Assembly (NCBI GenBank): GCA_964522305.1
Contig: CAZFVM010000006.1
Span: 1 to 25,506, forward strand
Length of the DNA: 25,506 nt
Direction of reading: 5' to 3'
Origin: UBA1049 sp964522305
GTDB lineage: Bacteria > Bacillota > Clostridia > Oscillospirales > CAG-382
Each line of letters begins with the position of its first letter. Position 1 is the stretch's first letter. Of this stretch, positions 17,410 to 24,015 are shown piece by piece. The position numbers and the translations under genes were made by a program. The notes beneath the pieces were generated by a model that was given only the letters and a program-made list of their open reading frames with translations, searched no databases and was not told the origin of the DNA.

Positions 17410-18732
17410 TTATACTTCGAACTCGGAAAACTCCTGATGTATATCTTCGTCGCTCAAACCACCTTTTGCCATTTCGAAGCTGTTGTCGCCCAAAATCTCG
17501 GATACGGTCTTGTGGGGGTTTTGGTGTAGAATGTTTAGAAGCTCTATAAAATCCCGGATAATTTCTCTTGGGGTTATATGGGTCTGGGCTCCGACACGGT
17601 TGTACTCTACGGTGAGGAAATAGACCAAATCGTCATGGGTCAGCGCCGGAGTGTAGCTGTACAGCTGGGCGTGGATGTTTAGCAGCTTCTCTACAAGGAT
17701 ATACATTTCTTCTTGGGAGAGCATTTGCAACCGTATAATCGGGGCGGAAAGGTCCTTGATATCGGCGGTGGCGAAGTGCCCTTCTGCCAACCGGGAGCGG
17801 AGCGCCTCGTAGCTAAAAATACCCTTGTATTTGTCCTCGATACATTGGGGAGTGCCGCCCATCAAAAACCCAATATGACTTGCCTTGCCTTGAAGCACAT
17901 CGTTGTATATGGTGAGGATTTTTTCGTAGTTGTTTGCCCTGGTGATGGAGTTGGGAATCTTGAAGATATTTACAAGCTCATCTATTACAACAAGTAATCC
18001 CTTGTAACCCGCTCCGACAAGGAATGCGGCGATTATCTTTAAGAAGTCATACCATGTTTCGTCGTTGACTATGAAGTTGATGCCGAGGTCATCTCTGGCT
18101 TCTTTGCGAGTGGGATATTCACCGCGGAACCACCGCAAGACATTGCTCTTTTGCGCAGAGTCGTCTTCTTTGTATGCCTTCCAATAAGCGACTACCGCTT
18201 TGGCAAATTCGAACCCGTTGACCATGCCCTCGAGGGAGCTTGCAACAGCGAATATCTCTCGCTCTACCAAGGAGTCGAACTCCTCCCCTGTTGCGTCGGT
18301 CTCGGTCTTTACCTTGGCTTGTATACCGGAAATCCATCTCTCGAGTATAAGGGGCAGAGCGCCGCCGTCGGGCTTTGACTTTGTGGAGAGGTTTTGGATT
18401 AGCTCTTTGTAGGTTGCGAGTCCCTGCCCTTTTGTACCGGCGAACCGCCTCTCGGGGGATAAATCCGCATCTACTACGGCAAAGCCTTTTGCTGTGGCGT
18501 AATTTCGGATTGTCTGGAGCAAAAAGCTCTTGCCGCTCCCGTATTTGCCGACAATCAAACGAAAGGATGCGCTCCCGTCCTCTATCATATTAATATCGTG
18601 AAGGATAGCGGCTATTTCCTGGGTCCGCCCCACCGTGATATACTCGAGCCCTACTCGCGGTACAACGCCGCCTTTGAGTGCGTTGATAAGTATGTTTGCT
18701 ATCCTTGTCGGTACTCTGTTCTCCATGCTCAT
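17410..18732 (-). CDS. BrxD-like (DUF2791) P-loop ATPase
   Basis: This 440-residue ATP-binding protein resembles BREX BrxD/DUF2791. Walker A is GKYGSGKS (62-69) after the FRLIVGKYGSGKSFLLQTIR strand-loop-helix. Walker B is LLVVIDEL (D251, E252). MGGTPQCIED (291-300) is the conserved downstream segment of the family, and PALTHDDLVYFLTVEYNRVG with HITPREIIRDFIELLNIL closes the lid-like C-terminus. The N-terminal VGREQEI-like segment (VGRTQEIAAI, 34-43) is the typical AAA/ORC-type box. No catalytic domain other than the ATPase is visible. The start at 18732 is preceded by AAGGA inside the end of the TerB gene, whose stop is only 4 bases away, a strong sign of coupling. No other BREX gene (PglX, PglZ, BrxC) is present in the window. 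Confidence 0.82.
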   Translation of the reverse strand: MSMENRVPTRIANILINALKGGVVPRVGLEYITVGRTQEIAAILHDINMIEDGSASFRLIVGKYGSGKSFLLQTIRNYATAKGFAVVDADLSPERRFAGTKGQGLATYKELIQNLSTKSKPDGGALPLILERWISGIQAKVKTETDATGEEFDSLVEREIFAVASSLEGMVNGFEFAKAVVAYWKAYKEDDSAQKSNVLRWFRGEYPTRKEARDDLGINFIVNDETWYDFLKIIAAFLVGAGYKGLLVVIDELVNIFKIPNSITRANNYEKILTIYNDVLQGKASHIGFLMGGTPQCIEDKYKGIFSYEALRSRLAEGHFATADIKDLSAPIIRLQMLSQEEMYILVEKLLNIHAQLYSYTPALTHDDLVYFLTVEYNRVGAQTHITPREIIRDFIELLNILHQNPHKTVSEILGDNSFEMAKGGLSDEDIHQEFSEFEV

Positions 18733-18736
18733 TTGG

Positions 18737-20422
18737 TTAGTTCCTTTGCTTATTTATAAGAAAATCCACGTTATCTTTGTAGTCATCATACAACACAAAA
18801 TCGTCATCCATAAGGCTGTCGCCGATAATGTCTGTCGCCTTTTCGTTGATACCGTCTGCAAGAACCTCAAGCATAACACCGGTCTTGTCTGCAAAAGCCT
18901 TGATGTCGCCATCCCCCGCTATCACAGTCAATGCGTCTATCTCGGTCTCGGTCAATGCGTCTCTGAGGAAATCCCATTCGTTGGTATCAAAAACAGGGGT
19001 CGGCTCTTGCAAGTCGGAAAACACATCTTGGTTCTGTGCCAAAAAAACTGCAGGTTGAGAGTCCCCGTGCCGGTTTTGTTCCTCGACCATGAGCGCCTCT
19101 TGGGTTATCAGCGCTTCTCTTCTTATCCTGTCAAGGGACTTCATATCTACGGTTACGACGGTTTTTGTCGCTTCTCTATGGTAGTTTATTACTGCGGCGG
19201 TTACTATCTTTTCGGGGGACAACCCAGCTTTTGTAAGGATTCTTAGGGTTTCTTCGTGGATCATATCTATATTGGCGGTCAGCTTGTATGTGTAGTTCTT
19301 TATTCTTCTGAGGACTGACTCTGTTTGCTTCATAACATAGCCGATAAACTGCCTGCCCTTTTCGGAGGTGAGGTTATTGCTTTTTGCCCAAATGTTGTTT
19401 TTGCATATGTATATTTCGTTTTTTGAGATGACAACGCTTCTGTTTGGTTGTTTTTTGTAGTCATAGAATAAAGCGTCTTTGAATGGCTTCCAGGAGTTTA
19501 GCCTTTTTGTAGGGCGGAACAAAGCATCGTCAAAATGGATTCCCTTTGCCTCGAAATCAAGTCTAACTTGCTCTATTACAAACATAAAACACTCGGAGAT
19601 TGTGTCCTTTGTCTCGTCGCTGTAGAACTTGGATTTTTTGATGTTGTATCTCGAGATGGAACTAAACAAGTCGAAGTCGTCGCTTTCTGTATCTGTATAA
19701 TACGCGGACAAATCCTGCTCTTGTACAAACTCTGCCCATGTGCCGGGAAGATTGTAATAAATATAATAATCCTTGATCCAGGACAAAACATACTTGTCTA
19801 CACCCGGATTGAACTCCCGATACTTGCTCCAAACAAACAACAACTGCTTTAGCCCTTCCTCGGGGGAGGCAACCCCAATGTTGGCGATAAGCTCGTAAAT
19901 GTATAAAAAAAAGTAAGACAAAGAGGTGTCTGAGACTGTTTTTGTTCTTACTTTGGTGCGCCAGGTGAAATATGTGCGTAGCTGCTTGTAACCCATCATT
20001 TGATATGATGGGAAATACTGGGAGAACTCTATAGTGTCGGAATAATCGTCCTCGAAGTCCTTCATAAATATGCCTTGCTTGTAAAAGACAATGCTGTTTT
20101 GGTTCTGGACACGGCGGTCAAAAAATCTGTAGGGGTCGTAGGTCGATTGATGAATTGCCGATATCTCTCTCATCAGGTAGAACAACTCTCGGATATTGTC
20201 TTTCTTTGGCTCTGCGATTCTCTGGGGTTTTGCGGCTATGTTGGCGGTAGCGGGGATGGGTGCGGAGTCGTACTGCACTTCATAAAAAGTGTCGGCGGAC
20301 AGGGACAGGTCTTGACGAGGATTGGAAACGGGCAAAGGCTTTGAGACCCCTATGCCTTGGATCGCAACGGGGAGTGGAATCTTTGTTGGTTTGTATTGTT
20401 TGTTGGTGCTATCCGAGGTCAT
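18737..20422 (-). CDS. TerB-N/TerB-C domain protein
   Basis: This 561-residue soluble protein has two regions that I assign to the TerB-N and TerB-C families. A low-complexity Pro-rich N-terminus (1-75) precedes TerB-N (about 90-310), which carries the characteristic YFTWRTKVRTK (151-161) and YFFLYIYELIANIG (170-183) segments. A charged middle with RPTKRLNSWKPFKDALFYDY leads into TerB-C (about 400-560), with LDRIRREALITQEALM and the acidic helical end. TerB-type domains are linked to metal sensing and stress or phage resistance; the literature on Ter systems notes TerB-N proteins encoded with ATPases and helicases. Here the BrxD-like ATPase and helicase genes follow directly. The start has only a weak AGGG signal. 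It follows the SRAP gene by 19 bases. The biochemical role is unknown; a bridging or sensor subunit is my inference. Confidence 0.82.
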   Translation of the reverse strand: MTSDSTNKQYKPTKIPLPVAIQGIGVSKPLPVSNPRQDLSLSADTFYEVQYDSAPIPATANIAAKPQRIAEPKKDNIRELFYLMREISAIHQSTYDPYRFFDRRVQNQNSIVFYKQGIFMKDFEDDYSDTIEFSQYFPSYQMMGYKQLRTYFTWRTKVRTKTVSDTSLSYFFLYIYELIANIGVASPEEGLKQLLFVWSKYREFNPGVDKYVLSWIKDYYIYYNLPGTWAEFVQEQDLSAYYTDTESDDFDLFSSISRYNIKKSKFYSDETKDTISECFMFVIEQVRLDFEAKGIHFDDALFRPTKRLNSWKPFKDALFYDYKKQPNRSVVISKNEIYICKNNIWAKSNNLTSEKGRQFIGYVMKQTESVLRRIKNYTYKLTANIDMIHEETLRILTKAGLSPEKIVTAAVINYHREATKTVVTVDMKSLDRIRREALITQEALMVEEQNRHGDSQPAVFLAQNQDVFSDLQEPTPVFDTNEWDFLRDALTETEIDALTVIAGDGDIKAFADKTGVMLEVLADGINEKATDIIGDSLMDDDFVLYDDYKDNVDFLINKQRN

Positions 20423-20441
20423 AAAGCCCTGCCCTTATGGT

Positions 20442-21140
20442 TTAGAACAGTGAAATCTGCTCTAGTGAATCAGTTGAAATATCGTCATCACAGGGAGCTA
20501 TAAAGACATCATACTCCATGTTGACAATGTCGTCGGGGGTAAGGGCACCGGTAAGCCAAGGCTCTATCTGCTCTACGCGAAGAATGACGGGCATCCTGTC
20601 ATGTATCTTTGCGAGAGACCCGGTGGATTCTTTGGTAATAATAACAAACTCGCGAATCTTTTGTGACTGAGCGTCTTGCCCCGGTTGGTCCATGACATCG
20701 CGGTAAAGCCCTGCCATAAACAACAAATTGCCGTGTTTGTCCTTGGCATAATACTTTCGCTTACCGGAGGCGGACTTGCCTTTGTCTAACTTTTCCCACT
20801 CAAAAAACTCGCCTGCGGGAACAACGCACCGACCGCTCATCAGATGCTTTGCAAACATACCTTTTTGGGCTATGGTTTCCGAGCGGGCGTTGATAATAAC
20901 TCCGGGGCCGTTCCACTTCGAAAACCCCCACTTTGCATTCTCAAAAACGACGCCATCGGATGCTTGTGTGATGACGGGCGCTAAATCGGTGGGGAAAACC
21001 TCTCTTTCCCCTTCAAAAACGGTGTCTGTATAGTCCTGGTCTCGGAAGTCATCCCTGGAAATACGCAGGGACAAATCCTTGAGGATTTCGCGGATTTGGA
21101 TTATCTCGTCTTCTGTCAAGACAGTGTATCTGCCACACAT
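20442..21140 (-). CDS. SRAP domain DNA-protein crosslink protein (HMCES/YedK-like)
   Basis: This protein would protect abasic sites in single-stranded DNA by covalent thiazolidine linkage. It has 232 residues. It begins MCGRY, so Cys2 becomes the N-terminal catalytic residue after Met removal. NARSET (84-89), RCVVPAGEFFEW with E114, and IHDRMPVIL with H180 match the other active-site positions of YedK. The chain ends exactly in QISLF (228-232), which looks like a bacterial beta-clamp binding motif. It lies between a translesion polymerase gene (60 bases upstream) and the TerB gene (19 bases downstream). The Shine-Dalgarno region, AAAGG about 14 bases from the ATG, is poorly spaced, so expression may rely on translation of neighbours. 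Confidence 0.94.
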   Translation of the reverse strand: MCGRYTVLTEDEIIQIREILKDLSLRISRDDFRDQDYTDTVFEGEREVFPTDLAPVITQASDGVVFENAKWGFSKWNGPGVIINARSETIAQKGMFAKHLMSGRCVVPAGEFFEWEKLDKGKSASGKRKYYAKDKHGNLLFMAGLYRDVMDQPGQDAQSQKIREFVIITKESTGSLAKIHDRMPVILRVEQIEPWLTGALTPDDIVNMEYDVFIAPCDDDISTDSLEQISLF

Positions 21141-21200
21141 AAAAAAACACCCGACCTTTCTGTAAAATGCTTGAGTACTATAAGGCTATCGTTATTGGTA

Positions 21201-22373
21201 CTAATTCCAATCCTGTGCCATTGCAGAACTCTCGATACTCAGCTGTCCGAACTTATGTGTCAAGTCCTTTACCCGACTGTCTATGTCCACACATATATCT
21301 TCGTCATAGGGGTCAAAAAGAGAGAGCTGCTCGTGCTCGTACGGTATGAGGTTATCTACCCGCACCCCTATAGAACGAAGTGGATATTCCCAACTAAAAT
21401 GCCGGGTAAAAAGCTGATAAGCGCGGTTGAAAATAAAGCTTGTGCTGTCTGTGGGGTAAGGGGTGGAGCTCTGGCGGTTTGTGATGTTAAACCGATTGTC
21501 TTTTGCCGTGATGCTGATGCTGCAAGCCTTGAGCTTGTGTCGCTTTAGCCGTGTGCAAACTGAAGTGACTACCAAATAAATGACAGCGCTCGCTTCCTCC
21601 ACAGAGTGAATATCTCTCGGAGGAGTTATCGTGTTGCCTATGCTTCCGATTTTGTCGTTTTGGGGTTGGAAACTGCGGTCATCCCCGTTGGCAAATTGCC
21701 ATATATCATGACCTGCTTTGCCGAGTAGTCTTCTCAATCTGTCGGGGCTTGCGTTGGCGATGTCGCCGATGGTGAAGATACCTATAGTGTTGAGCGCATG
21801 GCTTCGCTTTTGTCCTACAAACAAAAGGGCTTTTGCAGCCAAGGGCCAGAGAAGCTCTCGGTAATTGTCCCGCGTGATGACTGTGGTAGCGTTTGGCTTT
21901 TTGTAATCGCTGCCCAGCTTGGAAAAGATAAGGTTGTCGCTTACTCCGACCGAAGCGGAAAGACCTTGACTATACATTATCTCCAATCGAATAAGGTCGG
22001 CTATTTGCCTGCCTTGATCCATGGTGACACCTGTGTCGGTGAGGTCAATCCAGGACTCATCCATACCATAGGGGGTAATATTGTCGCTATACTTGTAAAA
22101 AATCTTACGGGCAGCCTTTGTTTCTTCTAAATAACGGGGCATGTTCGCCTTTATATAACCGAGCCCGGGACAAATCTCTTGCGCCTGACGGTAACTAAGC
22201 CCTGTTATTACCCCTGACCGCTTAGCGAGATTGTTCTTTGCCATGACTATATTATGACGCATCTCGGGGTCGCCACACACGGCGAAGGGGATGTTGCGTA
22301 AAGAAGGGTTGTACTTTTCTTCGACCGAGGCGAAGTAGTTGTTCATATCACAATGCAAAATAACGCGCTTCAT
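21201..22373 (-). CDS. Y-family DNA polymerase, clostridial UvrX/DinB type
   Basis: This is a second translesion polymerase, also 390 residues but clearly different from the dinB product. It opens ILHCDMNNYFASVEEKYNPS with metal ligand D9 and steric gate F14; the usual second Asp is Asn (N11). The catalytic pair lies in YGMDESWIDLT (D105, E106). VCGDPEMRHNIVMAKN is typical of the clostridial UvrX-like branch. A helix-hairpin-helix region around FTIGDIANASPDRLRRLLGK leads to the little finger, and QLSLF at 349-353 is a clamp-binding motif. The catalytic residues are intact, so it should be active. It starts 13 bases after the S24 repressor stop with little Shine-Dalgarno sequence, which suggests translation coupled to the repressor and shared damage control. 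Confidence 0.93.
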   Translation of the reverse strand: MKRVILHCDMNNYFASVEEKYNPSLRNIPFAVCGDPEMRHNIVMAKNNLAKRSGVITGLSYRQAQEICPGLGYIKANMPRYLEETKAARKIFYKYSDNITPYGMDESWIDLTDTGVTMDQGRQIADLIRLEIMYSQGLSASVGVSDNLIFSKLGSDYKKPNATTVITRDNYRELLWPLAAKALLFVGQKRSHALNTIGIFTIGDIANASPDRLRRLLGKAGHDIWQFANGDDRSFQPQNDKIGSIGNTITPPRDIHSVEEASAVIYLVVTSVCTRLKRHKLKACSISITAKDNRFNITNRQSSTPYPTDSTSFIFNRAYQLFTRHFSWEYPLRSIGVRVDNLIPYEHEQLSLFDPYDEDICVDIDSRVKDLTHKFGQLSIESSAMAQDWN

Positions 22374-22386
22374 AAAAATATGCCGA

Positions 22387-22959
22387 TTATCCGACTAACT
22401 TGCCGAGTATTACCAGATTGTCATACTCGTGAATAGGAATAGGCTTGTACCGCGTGTTGAGGGATATCAGCTCGCTTCGCCCGAGCTTCTTGAGATAGGA
22501 ATCGTTGTTGAGACAAAAAACACCTATTTCGCCTTCTTCTAATGTGGATTGCTCATGAATAAAAACTATCTGCTTATCTACAAAGCGCGGAGTCATGCTA
22601 TCCCCTCTGACCCTTACAGCGTAATCTGCGGTATCGGGGACCAGCTCGTCCACCTCTATCAACTCATAATCGTTGTTCTCCAAATAGTTGCCGCTGCCGG
22701 CAGAAACGCCGATATCATATAGCCTCAACCTTCTCTTGGGCGCGGAAAAAGTGAGTCCTATATCTCTAACCCGGCAAATATCGCAAACGGCGAGAAAAGC
22801 CTCGACTGTCGGCTTGGATATCCCGTTCTCCCACTTGCTAATGGTGTATGTCTTTGCGTTAATGCCTTTTTGCTTGAGAAGCTCGCTGAGCTGCCCTTGG
22901 GAAAGCTTGGCAGCTTCTCTGACAGCAAGTAGCTTGTCACCCAGCTTGTTTGTGCTCAT
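22387..22959 (-). CDS. XRE/peptidase S24 self-cleaving repressor (LexA/CI-like)
   Basis: This 190-residue repressor is likely inactivated by RecA-stimulated self-cleavage. The N-terminal XRE helix-turn-helix (about 6-60) contains REAAKLSQGQLSELL and ISKWENGISKPT. The S24 domain has a cleavage bond Ala87-Gly88 in GVSAGSG, nucleophile Ser121 in VRGDSMTP, and the general-base Lys in SYLKKLG (157 or 158). These positions match LexA and lambda CI-like proteins. The frame is open to 23007, but the start is the ATG at 22959, preceded by a perfect AGGAGG 7 bases away. It is the first gene of the island. Two palindromes at its own promoter point to autoregulation and control of the polymerases and SRAP genes behind it. 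It is not the standard LexA winged-helix architecture. Confidence 0.93.
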   Translation of the reverse strand: MSTNKLGDKLLAVREAAKLSQGQLSELLKQKGINAKTYTISKWENGISKPTVEAFLAVCDICRVRDIGLTFSAPKRRLRLYDIGVSAGSGNYLENNDYELIEVDELVPDTADYAVRVRGDSMTPRFVDKQIVFIHEQSTLEEGEIGVFCLNNDSYLKKLGRSELISLNTRYKPIPIHEYDNLVILGKLVG

Positions 22960-22978
22960 TTTGCCACCTCCTGCTGTC

Positions 22979-23007
22979 ATTATATACCCATGTTGCAGAA
23001 TATGCAA
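22979..23007 (-). promoter_or_regulatory. Promoter of the S24 repressor / SOS-like island
   Basis: On the - strand TTGCAT (23007-23002) and a perfect TATAAT (22984-22979) are 17 bases apart. The predicted start (about 22972-22975) falls at or just before AGGAGG (22972-22967), giving a leader of only about 13-16 bases. Operator 1 overlaps the -35. Confidence 0.8.
22993..23007. promoter_or_regulatory. Repressor operator 1 (TTGCA-N5-TGCAA)
   Basis: A perfect 5-bp inverted repeat with a 5-base centre (GAATA) covers the -35 of the repressor promoter. It matches operator 2 in both arms and in spacing. Binding by the S24 repressor is inferred from position. Confidence 0.7.
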
Positions 23008-23015
23008 TAGTTAAT

Positions 23016-23030
23016 TTGCAGTTTTTGCAA
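23016..23030. promoter_or_regulatory. Repressor operator 2 (TTGCA-N5-TGCAA)
   Basis: This is the same inverted repeat with centre GTTTT, 23 bases from operator 1 centre to centre, upstream of the -35. A spacing near two helix turns would put both dimers on one face of DNA and allow cooperative binding. Confidence 0.65.
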
Positions 23031-23310
23031 CAAAAAACACCGCACAAAGCTGAAATCATTGATGCGATGTTGTTGGTTTATTGATTTGTCTATGCGAATA
23101 CTGAAGATGTAACGGACTCTAATATCAAAGTCTGTTGTCGAAAAAATAATGTCTAATTTCTCGACTAATAACATTGAGTATTGTATACTAAATATGCAAT
23201 TTATTTAATGCTAAATGTCTATTGAGCATTACTGATTAAATAACAGTAGATTTTATGCCTAAAATTGATTAAAATTAATTTATATTTGGTTTTCGAAATT
23301 AAAATGATTG
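23031..23310. other. AT-rich spacer without recognisable gene
   Basis: This is the rest of the gap between the divergent repressor and sigma units. I see no convincing coding frame with a ribosome binding site, no RNA gene and no terminator. A weak inverted repeat (TAATGCT 23206-23212 / AGCATTA 23225-23231) and scattered A/T runs are present. The composition is visibly more AT-rich than the gene islands to the left. Confidence 0.6.
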
Positions 23311-23326
23311 ATATATAAAACCTGTT

Positions 23327-23354
23327 TGTCACGTTTTTGGCTCTTAGATGATTA
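23327..23354 (+). promoter_or_regulatory. Putative ECF-type promoter, upstream copy
   Basis: TGTCACGTTTTT (23327-23338) resembles the -35 of ECF sigma promoters (TGTAAC/TGTCAC followed by Ts). The -10 would lie around TGATTA (23349-23354), 16 bases on. The assignment is by resemblance only. Confidence 0.4.
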
Positions 23355-23378
23355 TGTTAGTAGGAGGGAAAGACAGGT

Positions 23379-23447
23379 ATGAAAAATTTAATCATCATCA
23401 AAATATTTCATATATCAAAACCTGTTTGTCACGTTTTTGGCTCTTAG
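23379..23447 (+). CDS. Putative 22-residue leader peptide
   Basis: The upstream repeat copy contains its own AGGAGGG (23363-23368 region) and ATG, so a 22-codon frame (MKNLIIIKIF at its start, ending HVFGS) would be translated from any transcript that starts at the first promoter copy. Its first four codons equal those of the sigma gene. The stop at 23447 lies inside the second copy, between the second -35 element and the sigma ribosome binding site. It may be only a by-product of the duplication; a leader-peptide role is possible. Confidence 0.35.
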   Translation: MKNLIIIKIFHISKPVCHVFGS

Positions 23448-23454
23448 ATGATTA
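23427..23454 (+). promoter_or_regulatory. Putative ECF-type promoter, downstream copy
   Basis: This is the second copy of the TGTCACGTTTTT element (23427-23438) with the same downstream sequence, about 40 bases before the sigma gene start. Autoregulation by the encoded sigma factor is inferred. Confidence 0.4.
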
Positions 23455-23478
23455 TGTTAGTAGGGGGAGATGACATGT

Positions 23479-24015
23479 ATGAAAAATTTATTCGTCAAGG
23501 GAAACTGCGAAAATGCTATTGCCAAAATAGTGGCAGGTGATCTTTCAGGGCTATCAGTACTTTATGATAATCTAAGTAATCTTCTGTTTACAATAGCATT
23601 TTCTATTTTGGATGATTACCATTTAGCGGAAGATGCTATGAGCGAAACTTTTTTAAGAGTTGCAGAAAAGGCTGAAACCTATCAAAAAAACACAAACGCA
23701 AAAGCTTGGGTCGCAGCTATTTGTCGAAATATTTCGTTAAAAAAACTGAACGAGAATAAACGGGTGGTTTATTGGGGGGAGCAAGACCATATTGCAAATA
23801 ATATGAGTGTTGAACTTGAAAGCACAGTGGAATTTGACAGCATTTTATCAGGACTGACAAGTGATGAAAAAGAAATAGTAGTACTCAAAATTTTATGGCA
23901 ATTTAAACACAGCCAAATTGCTAACATAATGGGTATTACTATAGAAAACTCAAGACAAAAATACAAGCGAGCATTAGATAAACTAAAAAACGATATGCAG
24001 GAGGAACTAGCATGA
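23479..24015 (+). CDS. ECF-like sigma-70 family RNA polymerase sigma factor
   Basis: This alternative sigma factor has 178 residues with only regions 2 and 4. Region 2 contains LYDNLSNLLFTIAFSILDDYHLAEDAMSETFLRV (core binding and -10 recognition) and AKAWVAAICRNISL. Region 4 contains LTSDEKEIVVLKILWQFKHSQIANIMGITIENSRQKYKRALDKL, a helix-turn-helix for -35 recognition. I start it at the ATG at 23479, not nine bases earlier, because AGGGGGAG lies at about 8 bases and because the duplicated upstream copy has its ATG at the same place. Its stop overlaps the next gene start by ATGA, so the membrane partner is translated with it. Confidence 0.9.
   Translation: MKNLFVKGNCENAIAKIVAGDLSGLSVLYDNLSNLLFTIAFSILDDYHLAEDAMSETFLRVAEKAETYQKNTNAKAWVAAICRNISLKKLNENKRVVYWGEQDHIANNMSVELESTVEFDSILSGLTSDEKEIVVLKILWQFKHSQIANIMGITIENSRQKYKRALDKLKNDMQEELA

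Larger units (their letters stand above)
23311..23490 (+). repeat. Tandem direct repeat, exact 100-bp period, before sigma gene
   Basis: An approximately 80-base segment occurs twice, exactly 100 bases apart (about 23311-23390 and 23411-23490). It begins near ATAT-AAAACCTG and runs through a TGTCACGTTTTT element and a Shine-Dalgarno sequence to ATGAAAAATTTA, the first codons of the sigma gene. The stretch from AAAACCTG to the TAGTAGG before the Shine-Dalgarno sequence is identical; the Shine-Dalgarno region differs at several bases and ATGAAAAATTTA is again identical. The 20 bases between the copies are unique. Confidence 0.9.

Noticed and set aside
18635..19246. A 203-codon + strand frame opposite the BrxD and TerB genes
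   Set aside because: It is the antisense of two convincing genes, has Cys/Val-rich unnatural composition and no recognisable domain.
20300..20314. QDLSL near residue 37 of the TerB protein as a fourth clamp motif
   Set aside because: The order QDLSL does not fit QL(S/D)LF or the QxxLxF form well enough, and the N-terminus is low-complexity.
13939..20422. A complete BREX locus
   Set aside because: Only BrxD-like and Lhr-like helicase genes are present; no PglX/BrxX methylase, PglZ, BrxC or BrxA/B is found anywhere in the window.
22960..23007. Longer N-terminus for the S24 repressor starting at 23007
   Set aside because: It would place the coding start upstream of the promoter -10 and over operator 1; the ATG at 22959 has a perfect AGGAGG.
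23206..23231. Inverted repeat TAATGCT/AGCATTA as a terminator or operator
   Set aside because: Seven base pairs with a 12-base loop in very AT-rich DNA and no T run; chance is likely.
23311..23490. Repeat pair as a CRISPR array
   Set aside because: There are only two units of about 80 bases with one 20-base gap, the units contain ribosome binding sites and start codons, and no cas genes are present.
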